The notes under the pieces are model-generated. The model saw only the letters and a program-made list of their open reading frames with translations, made no database searches and had not been told where the DNA came from. 64,000 nucleotides of DNA from Micromonospora rhizosphaerae (lineage in GTDB: Bacteria > Actinomycetota > Actinomycetes > Mycobacteriales > Micromonosporaceae), in assembly GCF_900091465.1 (NCBI RefSeq), contig NZ_FMHV01000002.1, forward strand, positions 6,696,001 through 6,760,000. Reading direction: 5' to 3'. Positions 54,718 to 63,668 of this stretch are shown here, one piece after another (positions within the stretch are counted from its first letter, which is position 1; the number at the start of each line of letters is the position of its first letter). Made by a program: the position numbers and the translations under genes.

Positions 54718-56040
54718 TCAGGCCTGTGCGCCCGGAGCAGGGTGAGCGCCCCGAACAGCCTCCGCCGCCCCGGCGGAAGCCAGGGCGTCTACCACGTCGC
54801 CAACGACCACCACGGCCGGCGGCCGCATCCCGGCGGCGACCACCTCCTCGGCCACCGCACCCAGCGTCGAGCGCAGCACCCGCTGGGAGCCCGTCGTGCC
54901 CTCCTGCACCACGGCTACCGGCGCGGACGGCGCCCGGCCGTGCGCGATCAGGGTGGCGGTGATGGCGGCCAGGTTCTTCAGCCCCATCAGGATGACCAGC
55001 GTGCCGCGCAGCCGCGCGAGGGCGTCCCAGCGCACCAGCGAGCCCGGCGAGTCCGGGGCGACGTGGCCGGAGACGACGGTGAACTCGTGGGCGACCGCGC
55101 GGTGGGTGACCGGGATGCCGGCCACCGCCGGCACCGCGATGGCACTGGTCACCCCCGGCACCACCGTCACCGGCACGCCGGCCTCGGCGCAGGCCAGCAG
55201 TTCCTCCCCGCCGCGGCCGAAGACGTACGGGTCGCCGCCCTTGAGCCGGACCACGAACTTCCCGGCCAGGGCACGGTCGACCAGGATCCGGTTGATCTCC
55301 TCCTGGGCGCGGGACGGGCCGTACGGGATCTTCGAGGCGTCGACCAGCTCGACATCGGGGCGCAGCTCGTCGAGGAGCAGCCCGGGCACCAGCCGGTCGG
55401 CGACCACCACGTCCGCCCCGGTGAGCAGCCGCCATCCCTTCACAGTGATCAGCTCGGGGTCGCCGGGACCCGCGCCCACCAGCGCCACCCTCCCGGCGCC
55501 GGCCGCCGCCACGCCCCGGGCGTCTCCACCGCCCCCGGCCGGAGCCGCGGCGCCCGGGTAGCCCGGGCCGGTCGGCGGCGCCGGCGGGCGTGCCGCCAGC
55601 AGATCGCGGATGGCGTCGCGCACCGTCATCGCACGGCGGGGGTCGCCGCCGCCGAGCACTGCGACGGTGACCGGGCCGTGCCGGGTCACCGCCGGGGTCC
55701 ACGCGGTGGCCGCCGCCCGGTCGTCGGCGCGTACGCAGAAGATCCGGCGCTCAGCGGCGGCGGCGCTGACGGCCGCCGCAGCGGCCCGGTCGTCGACGGC
55801 GACCTGGACCAGCCACGCGCCGTCGAGGTCGGTCGGGATGAACCGGCGCGGCTCCCAGTGCAGCCGGCCGGCGTCCACATGCGCGCGCAGCGCGGGGGTC
55901 AGCTCCGGCGAGACCAGCAGGACGTCCGCGCCGGCGTCCAGCAGCGCCGGCACCCGCCGGGTGGCCACCGCTCCCCCACCCACCACGACCACCCGTCGGC
56001 CGGCGAGCCGCAGGCCGAGGGGGTACGGGTTCGCGGTCAC
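54718..56040 (-). CDS. cobA: Uroporphyrinogen-III C-methyltransferase / precorrin-2 dehydrogenase (CysG-type fusion)
   Basis: 440 residues. The N-terminal 150 form the dehydrogenase-ferrochelatase fold (RVVVVGGGAVATRRVPALL), without the usual full dimerisation domain. After an Ala/Gly/Pro-rich linker (160-190) the methyltransferase begins with LVGAGPGDPELITVKG and has VVRLKGGDPYVFGRGGEE and PVTVVPGVTSA. It makes precorrin-2 and sirohydrochlorin, the branch point to cobalamin and siroheme. It is the last of three overlapping cob genes. Confidence 0.93.
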   Translation of the reverse strand: MTANPYPLGLRLAGRRVVVVGGGAVATRRVPALLDAGADVLLVSPELTPALRAHVDAGRLHWEPRRFIPTDLDGAWLVQVAVDDRAAAAAVSAAAAERRIFCVRADDRAAATAWTPAVTRHGPVTVAVLGGGDPRRAMTVRDAIRDLLAARPPAPPTGPGYPGAAAPAGGGGDARGVAAAGAGRVALVGAGPGDPELITVKGWRLLTGADVVVADRLVPGLLLDELRPDVELVDASKIPYGPSRAQEEINRILVDRALAGKFVVRLKGGDPYVFGRGGEELLACAEAGVPVTVVPGVTSAIAVPAVAGIPVTHRAVAHEFTVVSGHVAPDSPGSLVRWDALARLRGTLVILMGLKNLAAITATLIAHGRAPSAPVAVVQEGTTGSQRVLRSTLGAVAEEVVAAGMRPPAVVVVGDVVDALASAGAAEAVRGAHPAPGAQA

Positions 56041-57194
56041 TTCTCGGCCACCCCGGCCGAGTCGAAGGTGGCGACCTCGTGCAGCACCCGGACCGCGCCG
56101 GTGACGACCGGCAGCGCGAGCAGCGCGCCGGTCCCCTCACCGAGGCGCAGCCCGAGGTCGATCAGCGGGTCGAGACCCAGGTGACGCAGCGCGGCCGTGG
56201 CACCCGGCTCGGCGGAGCGGTGCCCGGCGACCATCGCGCCGACCGCGTCCGGGGCGAACGCGGCGGCGGCGAGCGCGGCGCTCACCGCGATCACGCCGTC
56301 CAGCAGCACCGGGACCCGGCGGGCCGCGGCGCCCAGGATCAGGCCGGCCAGCGCGGCGTGCTCCAGCCCGCCGACCGCGGCCAGCACGCCCAGCGGGTCG
56401 GCCGGGTCGGGCGCGTGCCGGTCCAGCGCGGCCCGCACCACGCCGAGCTTCCGCCGGTACGTCTCGTCGTCCACCCCGGTCCCGCGCCCGGTCGCCTCGG
56501 CCGGGTCGACGCCGGCGAACGCCGCGATCAGGGCCGCGGCCGGGGTGGTGTTGCCGATCCCCATGTCCCCGGTGAGCAGGATGCCGGCGCCCGCGTCGAT
56601 CAGCTCGCCGGCCACCCGGATGCCGGTCTCCACCGCCGCCCGCGCCTCGTCCCGGGTGAGCGCGGCGGTGACGGTCATGTCCCGGGTGCCCGCCCGGACG
56701 TTCGCGGCGACCAGCCGCAGGCCCGCCGGCGCACCGCCGGGCACCGGCGCACCGCCGTCGCCCGCCAGGGCACCGCCGTCGCCCGCCGGGGCACCGCCGT
56801 CCGCCGCGGAGCCGGCGTCCGACGGGTCGACGGGCAGCGGGGTCGCCACGCCGACGTCGACCACCGTGACCGAGGCGCCGGCCTGCCGGGCGAACGCGTT
56901 GACCACCGCGCCACCGGCCAGGAAGTTGCCGATCATCTGGGCGGTGACCTCCTGCGGCCAGGGGGTCACCCCCTGCGCGTGCACCCCGTGGTCGCCGGCG
57001 AAGATCGCCACGGCGGCCGGCTCGGGCAGCGGCGGCGGGCAGCTCCCGGCCAGCCCGGCGAGGCGCACGGAGAGCGGTTCGAGCGCGCCGAGGGAACCAG
57101 CCGGCTTGGTCAGCCGGCCCTGGAGGTCGCGGGCGGCCGCCATCGCCGGCTCGTCGAGCGGCCCGATCGCCGCAACGGTGGACTCCAACATCAT
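56037..57194 (-). CDS. cobT: Nicotinate-nucleotide-dimethylbenzimidazole phosphoribosyltransferase
   Basis: 385 residues. TKPAGSLGALEPLSVRLAGL, AIFAGDHGVHAQGVTPWPQE, LLTGDMGIGNTTPAAALIAA and the catalytic Glu in LGLRLGEGTGALLALPVV are all CobT motifs. It forms alpha-ribazole phosphate, the lower ligand of B12. An Ala/Gly/Asp-rich insertion (GDGGALAGDGGAPVPGG) interrupts the region after VATPLPVDP; it is coded by 21-base repeats. It overlaps cobA and the aminotransferase gene by four bases each. Confidence 0.94.
   Translation of the reverse strand: MMLESTVAAIGPLDEPAMAAARDLQGRLTKPAGSLGALEPLSVRLAGLAGSCPPPLPEPAAVAIFAGDHGVHAQGVTPWPQEVTAQMIGNFLAGGAVVNAFARQAGASVTVVDVGVATPLPVDPSDAGSAADGGAPAGDGGALAGDGGAPVPGGAPAGLRLVAANVRAGTRDMTVTAALTRDEARAAVETGIRVAGELIDAGAGILLTGDMGIGNTTPAAALIAAFAGVDPAEATGRGTGVDDETYRRKLGVVRAALDRHAPDPADPLGVLAAVGGLEHAALAGLILGAAARRVPVLLDGVIAVSAALAAAAFAPDAVGAMVAGHRSAEPGATAALRHLGLDPLIDLGLRLGEGTGALLALPVVTGAVRVLHEVATFDSAGVAEK
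56749..56811. repeat. 21-base tandem repeat inside cobT
   Basis: GCACCGCCGTCGCCCGCC(A/G)GG occurs twice in tandem (56749-56769, 56770-56790), with a shortened third unit from 56791. In frame, so it only varies the loop length of CobT. Confidence 0.75.
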
Positions 57195-58276
57195 GCCTCC
57201 AGGATCTCCGCCAGCACGCCGGTGAAAGCGTCGGTCGTCGCGGGATCGCGGACCGCGATCCGCAGCCAGTCCGGGCCGAGCCCGGGGAACGTGTCGCCAC
57301 GGCGTACCGCCCAGCCGCGGTCGCGTAGCCGCTGGCGTACCTCGGCTGCGCCGGGCAGGTGGACCAGCACGAAGGCGCTCGCCGGGCGGCCCGCGACGCG
57401 TACGCCGGGCAGGCCGGACAGGCGCGCGACCAGGTGGTCGCGGTCGGCGGCGAGCCGCGCGGCGATGGCGCGCTCGGCCGCGACCGCGGTCGGGCTCGCG
57501 CAGGCGGTGGCGGCGGCGAGCGCCGGGGTGGAGACCGCCCAGAGCGGCTGCGCGGCGGCGAACCGGGTGAGCAGCGCGGACTCGCCGAGCAGGTAGCCGA
57601 CCCGCAGCCCGGCCAGCCCCCAGGTCTTGGTCAGGCTGCGCACCACGACCAGGCCGGGCAGGTCGCGGCGGCCGGCCAGCGACTCCGGCTCGCCCGGCGC
57701 ACCGGGCGCGGCCGTGGTATCGGCGAACGCCTCGTCGACCACCAGGACCCGGCCGGGGCGGGCCAGCTCGGCCAGCGCTGCGGCCGGGTGCAGCACGGAG
57801 GTGGGGTTGGTCGGGTTGCCGACCATGACCAGGTCGGCGTCGGCGGGCACCCGGGCCGGGTCGAGCCGGAAGTCGTCGGCCGGGTCGAGCTGCACCCGTT
57901 CCACGGTGTGCCCGGCGGCCAGCAGCGCGGCCTCCGGCTCGGTGAACTGCGGGTGCACCACCACCGGCCGGCGGGCCCCCGACAGCGCCCGGGCGATCAG
58001 CACGAAGCCCTCGGCCGCGCCGGCGGTGAGCAGTACCTCTTCCGGGGGACGGCCGTGCCGGGCGGCCACCGCGGCCCGGGCGGGTGCGGGATCCGGGTAC
58101 GCGGCGAGCTGGCCCAGCGCGGCGACGAGCGGGTCGGCCAGCCAGTCCGGCATCGGGTCCCGCCGGACGTTGACCGCGAGGTCGATCAGGCCGGGGGCGA
58201 CCTCGGCGTCGCCGTGGTGCCCGAGGTCCGGCTCGTCCCCGGCGTCGGGCGGTGTCCCGATCAGCTGACCACGCAT
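57191..58276 (-). CDS. cobC: PLP-dependent aminotransferase, CobC-like (threonine-phosphate decarboxylase type)
   Basis: 361 residues. Class I/II aminotransferase fold: LTAGAAEGFVLIARAL, DLVMVGNPTNPTSVLHP, VLVVDEAFADT and the PLP lysine in VRSLTKTWGLAGLRVGYLLG, with an Arg in DWLRIAVRDP that binds the substrate carboxylate. In the cob operon it fits CobC/CobD, which makes the aminopropanol arm of cobalamin. A histidinol-phosphate-type activity is the alternative. First gene of the three-gene operon. Confidence 0.87.
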   Translation of the reverse strand: MRGQLIGTPPDAGDEPDLGHHGDAEVAPGLIDLAVNVRRDPMPDWLADPLVAALGQLAAYPDPAPARAAVAARHGRPPEEVLLTAGAAEGFVLIARALSGARRPVVVHPQFTEPEAALLAAGHTVERVQLDPADDFRLDPARVPADADLVMVGNPTNPTSVLHPAAALAELARPGRVLVVDEAFADTTAAPGAPGEPESLAGRRDLPGLVVVRSLTKTWGLAGLRVGYLLGESALLTRFAAAQPLWAVSTPALAAATACASPTAVAAERAIAARLAADRDHLVARLSGLPGVRVAGRPASAFVLVHLPGAAEVRQRLRDRGWAVRRGDTFPGLGPDWLRIAVRDPATTDAFTGVLAEILEA

Positions 58277-58408
58277 GTCCGCGATCCTGCCGGGAAGCCG
58301 CCGCCCGGGACAGCGGATCCCGGCGTGGGACTCGTCACCACTGATGGACCTGTCGCCCGTTTATGAATTCTTCTCATTTCCTAATCGGAAATGTCATAGC
58401 TTGACCAT

Positions 58409-60541
58409 GTGAGCAATCGACCCCTTGCCTCCGCTGGTCGTGCCGTTCCCCTCCTCCGCGCCGGGCTGATCGCCGGCATCGTGATCGCCGCCGCGGCCTA
58501 TCCGTTGGCGGCCCTCACCGGCATCGGCGCCAAGGCCACCGCCCACGCGGTGGAGCACAAGACGGGCATCCTGCGTACCGCCCTGCCCGCCGAGACCTCG
58601 TACCTGTACGCGCCGGACGGCAAGACCCTGCTGACGATGTTCTACGAGGAGTACCGGAAGTACACGAAGCTGTCGGAGATATCGCCGAACGTGCAGCAGG
58701 CGATCGTGGCCGCCGAGGACAACCGGTTCTACCAGCACCACGGCGTCGACCCGAAGGGCGTGGCCCGCGCCTTCGTGGCGAACGCCCGCTCGAACGGCGT
58801 CTCCCAGGGCGCCTCGACCCTGACCATGCAGTACGTCCGGATGGCCCTGCGGGACAGCGCCAAGACGCCGAAGGAAGTCCAGGAGGCCACCCAGCAGACC
58901 AGCCTGCGCAAGATCAAGGAAATGCGGATGGCGCTGGACGTCGAGAAGGAGCTGAGCAAGGAGCAGATCCTGGAGCGCTACCTCAACTCGGCCTACTTCG
59001 GCCACCGGGCGTACGGGATCTACGCGGCCGCGCAGATCTTCTTCTCCAAGACCCCGGCGGACCTGACTCCCGCCGAGGCGGCCACCCTCGCCGGGCTGGT
59101 CAAGTCCCCCTCCGAGTACGACCCGATCACCTCCGACCAGAAGGACGCCACCGGACGGCGCAACTACGTGCTGGACCGGATGGCCCAGCTCGGCTACCTC
59201 TCCCCGGACGCGGCTGCGGCGGCGAAGAGCGAGCCGATCCAGCTCCGGCTGACCAGTCCGCCCAACGACTGCGCCTCGGTCGAGGAGAAGTACCGCACCT
59301 GGGGTTTCTACTGTGACTACCTCAAGAACTGGTGGAGTTCCCAGCCCGCGTTCGGCGAGAACCGGCTGGAGCGGATGGACAAGCTGCGCCGGGGCGGCTA
59401 CCGGATCGTGTTGGCCCTCGATCCGAAGACCCAGGAGGCGGCCGAGAAGAACGTCGGCGCCAAGGACGGCAGCGGCAGCCCGTTCGCGAACGGGATCGTG
59501 GTCGCCGAGCCGGGCACCGGCCGGATCAAGGCGATGGCGGTGAACCGGAAGTACTCGCTGGATCTCAGCGAGAACCCACCCAGCTCCAACCCAGAGGCCG
59601 GACGAAACGTCAAGGCGAACTACCCGAACACGGTCGCGCCGCTGCTCGGCGGTGGCACGCTCCCGGGCTACCAGGCCGGATCGACGTTCAAGATGTTCCC
59701 CCTGCTGGCCGCGCTCAACTCGGGCAAGAAGCTGTCCACCGAGTTCAACGCCCCCTACCGGTACAGGTCGCGTATTTACGACGACTGGCAGCCGACGAAC
59801 GCCAGCGGCGCGATGAGCGGTCAGCAGACCATGTGGTCCGCTTTCGGCAAGTCGGTGAACACCTACTGGGTGTGGATGGAGGAGCAGATCGGCGCGGAGA
59901 AGGGCGTCCGTCTCGCCGAGCAGCTCGGGCTGCGCTGGCGGACCGACGTCGACCGACAGCACGCCGCGCCGGACCGCGCGCCCAAGTGGGGTGCGTTCAC
60001 CCTGGGCGTCTCCGACGCCACCCCGCTGGAAATGGCGAACGCCTACGCCACGGTCGCCGCGGAGGGCCGGTACTGCGAGGCGATCCCGGTCATGTCGATC
60101 TTCAACCGGGACGGCACGCCGACCACGTACACCACCCGCGGCGGGGTCACGCGGGAGGTAGCCAAGCCGCGCTGCCGGCAGGTGGTCAGCGCGGACGCGG
60201 CCCGGGCGGCCACCGACGCGGCCCGCTGCCCGACCGGCGACACCCCGGCGAAGGGAGGCTGCGGCGGCTGGTCGACCGCCGACAGCGTCCGGGGTACGGT
60301 CGGGCGCCCGGTGGCCGGAAAGACGGGTACCACGGACAGCACCCGGTCCGCCTGGTTCGTCGGCTACACGCCGGAGCTGGCGGCGGCGAGCTTCATCGCC
60401 GACCCGGACAACCCGTTCAACGCGGTGGGCGACGGCCTGTCCCAGGTCCCGATCGGCGCGGTGGCCGAGACCCTGCGCGACGCCCTCAAGGACAAGCCCG
60501 TCCGCCAGTTCACCCCACCCTCCGATCAGATCGTCGGCTGA
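58409..60541 (+). CDS. Class A penicillin-binding protein (transglycosylase-transpeptidase)
   Basis: 710 residues from GTG 58409. One N-terminal membrane helix (LLRAGLIAGIVIAAAAYPLA). The GT51 domain has AIVAAEDNRFYQHHGVDPKG with catalytic Glu103, GASTLTMQYVRMAL, and LERYLNSAYFGHRAYGIYAA. The transpeptidase has S425-T-F-K in YQAGSTFKMFPL, SVN in FGKSVNTYW and KTGTT at 638. It polymerises and cross-links peptidoglycan outside the membrane. Monocistronic, ending at a long hairpin. Confidence 0.94.
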   Translation: MSNRPLASAGRAVPLLRAGLIAGIVIAAAAYPLAALTGIGAKATAHAVEHKTGILRTALPAETSYLYAPDGKTLLTMFYEEYRKYTKLSEISPNVQQAIVAAEDNRFYQHHGVDPKGVARAFVANARSNGVSQGASTLTMQYVRMALRDSAKTPKEVQEATQQTSLRKIKEMRMALDVEKELSKEQILERYLNSAYFGHRAYGIYAAAQIFFSKTPADLTPAEAATLAGLVKSPSEYDPITSDQKDATGRRNYVLDRMAQLGYLSPDAAAAAKSEPIQLRLTSPPNDCASVEEKYRTWGFYCDYLKNWWSSQPAFGENRLERMDKLRRGGYRIVLALDPKTQEAAEKNVGAKDGSGSPFANGIVVAEPGTGRIKAMAVNRKYSLDLSENPPSSNPEAGRNVKANYPNTVAPLLGGGTLPGYQAGSTFKMFPLLAALNSGKKLSTEFNAPYRYRSRIYDDWQPTNASGAMSGQQTMWSAFGKSVNTYWVWMEEQIGAEKGVRLAEQLGLRWRTDVDRQHAAPDRAPKWGAFTLGVSDATPLEMANAYATVAAEGRYCEAIPVMSIFNRDGTPTTYTTRGGVTREVAKPRCRQVVSADAARAATDAARCPTGDTPAKGGCGGWSTADSVRGTVGRPVAGKTGTTDSTRSAWFVGYTPELAAASFIADPDNPFNAVGDGLSQVPIGAVAETLRDALKDKPVRQFTPPSDQIVG

Positions 60542-60577
60542 CCGCCTGGACCGCCCGGGGGTGCGCCCGGGTTAGTT

Positions 60578-60632
60578 GATCAAGAGGTTTGCGTCCAGAG
60601 TCTGCGCGATTCCCGACGCAAACCTCTTGATC
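60578..60632. terminator. Long perfect hairpin between convergent genes
   Basis: Perfect 18-base arms GATCAAGAGGTTTGCGTC (60578-60595) and complement (60615-60632), 19-base loop. It is markedly less GC-rich than its surroundings and lies between the PBP gene and the minus-strand acetyltransferase gene. Confidence 0.8.
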
Positions 60633-60666
60633 GGCTCTTCGGTCGGGGTGGGGCCCGGGCCTGGGG

Positions 60667-61236
60667 TCAGCGGAGGTCGGCGGCCACGAAGGACCAGAGT
60701 TCGAGGTCGACGCGGGCGCCGCGGACGAAGCCGGCGTTGCGCAGCAGGCCCTCGTAGCTGAAGCCGGCCTTCTCGGCGACCCGCCGGGACGCCACGTTCC
60801 CGGGCGCGACCCGCAGCTCGACCCGCTGAAAACCGTGCTCCAGGATCAGCGCGATGGCGACCGCGTCCACCGCCTCGGCGGCCAGCCCGTAGCCCCGGGC
60901 GTGCGGAGCGATCGCGTAGGAGATCTCGGTCAGCCGGGCACCCCAGTCGGTGCGCCGGGTCCAGAGGCAGCCGACCACCCGCTGGTCCTCCCGGCGGAGC
61001 ACCCCGTAGTGGTCTCCCTCGCCGCTGTCCCGGCGCTGCCGGGCCAGCTCGGTGCACCAGGCCCGCCCGTCGATCTGGCCGGAGTCATCGGCCAGCGGCA
61101 GCCAGCGCTGGGTCTGCCGGTCCGCGAAGACCTCGTCGACCGCCGCGGCGTCGGCCGCCGCGAGCGGCCGGACCTCGGTGCGCGGCGTGGAGACGGTCAG
61201 CTCCGGGAAGCGGCGCACGGCCACCTGCCCGATCAC
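60667..61236 (-). CDS. GNAT family N-acetyltransferase (RimJ/RimL-like)
   Basis: 189 residues from GTG 61236, which overlaps the upstream cobB-like gene (GTGA). It has TEVRPLAAADAAAVDEVFAD, EISYAIAPHARGYGLAAEAV with the acetyl-CoA loop R-G-x-G-L-A, and VAPGNVASRRVAEKAGFSYE, the RimJ-like pattern. Target unknown; coupling to a cobalamin gene is likely accidental. Confidence 0.87.
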   Translation of the reverse strand: MIGQVAVRRFPELTVSTPRTEVRPLAAADAAAVDEVFADRQTQRWLPLADDSGQIDGRAWCTELARQRRDSGEGDHYGVLRREDQRVVGCLWTRRTDWGARLTEISYAIAPHARGYGLAAEAVDAVAIALILEHGFQRVELRVAPGNVASRRVAEKAGFSYEGLLRNAGFVRGARVDLELWSFVAADLR

Positions 61237-62609
61237 GCCGGGGCCTCCGCGGTCGCCGGCTCCATCGCCGCCGCGGCGACCAGCCGCGCGGCGATCTCCG
61301 GGTACCCGGCCCAGTGCGGGACGAGCTGCGAGGCGTGCACCCCGCGCCAGACGAAGCCCTCCGGGGCGCCGCCGTCCCAGCTCCAGGCCGGCCGCTCCCC
61401 GGCCCGCGGGGTGAGCACCGCGGCGTGCTGCTTGTGCCCGACCAGCATCGTGCCGGCCGGGGCGACCACGCTGTCGGTGCGAGCGGTCGCCTCCCGGTAG
61501 CCGATCACCATGCCGTCCCGGCTGGCGCCGACCGCGTCGAGCACCCCACACATCGGCAGCCCGTCCAGCTCCCGGGCCAGCCAGAGCAGGCCGGCACCCT
61601 CGGCGACCACCGGCCGACCGGCGCGGGCCAGCTCGGCAACGGCGATGCAGAGCCGGCGGTTGGCGGAGAGCTGGTCCGCGTACGACTCGGGGAGCCCGCC
61701 GCCGACGACCAGCGCGCGGGTGCCGGCCGGCAGGGTCTCGTCGCCCAGCGGGTCGACCATGACCACCTCGGCGCCGGCGGCGCGGAGCAGCTCGGCGGTC
61801 TCCGGATGGCTGTAGCCGCCGCCCGGGCCGCCGGCGAGCGCGACCACCGGGCGCCCGCCGCTGGACGCGCCGTCGACCGGCTCCGGCGACCAGGCGTCCA
61901 CGGTCAGCGCCGGCGCCGACCGGGCCAGCACCAGCAGCCGGTCCAGGTCGACCGTGGCAGCCACCGCCTCGCCCAGCCGGCGCACCGCCCCGGCGGCCTC
62001 GCCGTCCCCGGCAACCACGGGCACCATGCCGTGCCGCCGCGCGGGCAGCACCGGGGGCAGCTCGTGCCGGCGCAGCGCGCCGTAGACCGGCACGCCGATG
62101 TCGTCCAGGGCCTCCCGCAGCATCGCCTCGTGCCGGGGCGACGCCACCCGGTTGAGGATCACCCCGCCGAGCCAGAGCTGCTCGTCGTACGCCCGGAAGC
62201 CGTGCACCAGGGCGGCCACCGACTGACCCATCGCGGCCACGTCCACCATCAGCACGACCGGGCTGCGCAGCGCGGTGGCGACCGCGGCGGTGGACTCGGT
62301 CTCCGGGCGACCGGCGACCGAGTCGTAGAGGCCCATGGTGCCCTGCACGACGGCGATCCCGGCCCCGGCCGCGCCGTGCGCGAAGAGCGGGGCGACCCGC
62401 TCCGGGCCGACCAGCCGCGGGTCCAGGTTGCGCCCCGGGCGGCCGGACGCCAGCCCGAGGTACGCCGAGTCCACCTGGTCCGGACCCACCTTGAAACCGG
62501 CCACGTCGAGCCCCCGGCCGGCGAGGGCGGCGAGCAGGCCGATGGCGAGGGCCCCGGTGCCGTGCCCCGAGGACGGCGCGCTCAACACGACGCGCGGCAC
62601 GACGGTCAT
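61233..62609 (-). CDS. cobB: CobB/CbiA-like cobyrinate a,c-diamide synthase with altered active sites
   Basis: 458 residues from ATG 62609. The N-terminal ATPase region reads VLSAPSSGHGTGALAIGLLA; the usual G-K-T of the loop is G17-T18-G19. KVGPDQVDSAYLGLASGRPG and VQGTMGLYDSVAG follow as in the CobB family. The amidotransferase half has VVALAGGPGGGYSHPET, but the nucleophile position (usually E-C-x-G-L) reads AEGAGLLWLARELDG, with Gly338 for Cys. VHASQLVPHW near the end is conserved. It may use free ammonia, or have another role. Confidence 0.85.
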   Translation of the reverse strand: MTVVPRVVLSAPSSGHGTGALAIGLLAALAGRGLDVAGFKVGPDQVDSAYLGLASGRPGRNLDPRLVGPERVAPLFAHGAAGAGIAVVQGTMGLYDSVAGRPETESTAAVATALRSPVVLMVDVAAMGQSVAALVHGFRAYDEQLWLGGVILNRVASPRHEAMLREALDDIGVPVYGALRRHELPPVLPARRHGMVPVVAGDGEAAGAVRRLGEAVAATVDLDRLLVLARSAPALTVDAWSPEPVDGASSGGRPVVALAGGPGGGYSHPETAELLRAAGAEVVMVDPLGDETLPAGTRALVVGGGLPESYADQLSANRRLCIAVAELARAGRPVVAEGAGLLWLARELDGLPMCGVLDAVGASRDGMVIGYREATARTDSVVAPAGTMLVGHKQHAAVLTPRAGERPAWSWDGGAPEGFVWRGVHASQLVPHWAGYPEIAARLVAAAAMEPATAEAPA

Positions 62610-62785
62610 CAATCGACTCCTCGCAGGCGACGGACGTTCGCGGTGGGGTGGTGCGCGGCGGCGGACCCGGCCGAGCGATCCGCTCGCGTGACCATACCCG
62701 TCCCCGCCGACAGGCGGCGGCCGCCGAGCGGCCCGATCGGGCCCGCGCAGGTCAGTGGCCCCGCTCATACGGGTAGCCTCGTGCT

Positions 62786-63607
62786 GTGTACCGGTTCCTC
62801 CTGACCCCGCGCTGGCTGGGCATCCTGGCGCTGGCCCTGGTCGCCGCCGCGCTGATGGTCTTCCTCGGCAACTGGCAGCTGGATCGCTACCGGGGCCGGA
62901 CGGCGATCAACGAGCGGATCGACGCCGGCGCGACCATGGCCCCCGCCCCGCTGCGGGACGCGGTGCCCGCCCCGACCGGCGGCCCGGGCACCGCCGGCCC
63001 GGCCCCCGCCGAGCAGGCGACCTATACCCCGGTGACCGCCACCGGCCGGTACGACACCGCCAATCTGATCCTGGTGCGCAACCGTACGGTCGACAGCCAG
63101 GTCGGCTTCGAGGTGCTGACGCCGCTGGTCCTCGCCGACGGCACCGCCGTGCTGGTGGACCGGGGCTGGATCCCGCCGGCCCCGGAGGGCGCCACCGTCC
63201 AGCCGCAGGTGCCCGCCGCCCCCGCCGGTGAGGTGACCGTCGCCGGCCGGGTGATGGCCAGCGAGAGCGGCGCCGGCCCGGTGGACCGGCGCGACGGCAA
63301 GCTGGAGGCCCGGCGGATCGGCGTCCCGCGGCTCGCCCGGGAGCTGCCCTACCCGGTGTACGGCGGCTACCTGCTGCTCGACGAGCAGACCCCGGCCGCC
63401 GACCCGGCCTTCCAGGCGGTGCCGATCGGGCACACCAACAACTGGCAGAACTTCGGCTACGTGGTGCAGTGGTGGATCTTCGCCGCCATGACACTGGTCG
63501 GTTACGGCTGGGGGGCCCGTAAGGAGGCGCGTCGGTTGGCCGGCCTGGACAAGCCGCGGCCGCCCGTCGACCGGGCCGCCGAACCGGCCCCCAGCGCCTC
63601 CGCCTGA
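62786..63607 (+). CDS. SURF1 family cytochrome oxidase assembly protein
   Basis: 273 residues from GTG 62786. An N-terminal helix (WLGILALALVAAALMVFLGN) with W-Q-L-D-R directly after it (NWQLDRYRGR) and a C-terminal helix (YVVQWWIFAAMTLVGYGW) frame a periplasmic-side beta domain containing LVRNRTVDSQVGFEVLTPL and VLVDRGWIPPAP, the SURF1 signature. It assists haem insertion into cytochrome oxidase. An Ala/Pro-rich insert near 55-75 and tail are lineage extras. Divergent from cobB by 176 bases. Confidence 0.92.
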   Translation: MYRFLLTPRWLGILALALVAAALMVFLGNWQLDRYRGRTAINERIDAGATMAPAPLRDAVPAPTGGPGTAGPAPAEQATYTPVTATGRYDTANLILVRNRTVDSQVGFEVLTPLVLADGTAVLVDRGWIPPAPEGATVQPQVPAAPAGEVTVAGRVMASESGAGPVDRRDGKLEARRIGVPRLARELPYPVYGGYLLLDEQTPAADPAFQAVPIGHTNNWQNFGYVVQWWIFAAMTLVGYGWGARKEARRLAGLDKPRPPVDRAAEPAPSASA

Positions 63608-63668
63608 CCGCCACGCGGGCACGGCGACGGCCGGGGACGCCCGCGCTCGCCGCGGTCGCCTGGGCCGG

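Noticed and set aside
58277..58408. Cobalamin riboswitch upstream of the cob operon
   Set aside because: No B12 box (GCCACTG-type) or matching stems in this gap nor in 62610-62785.
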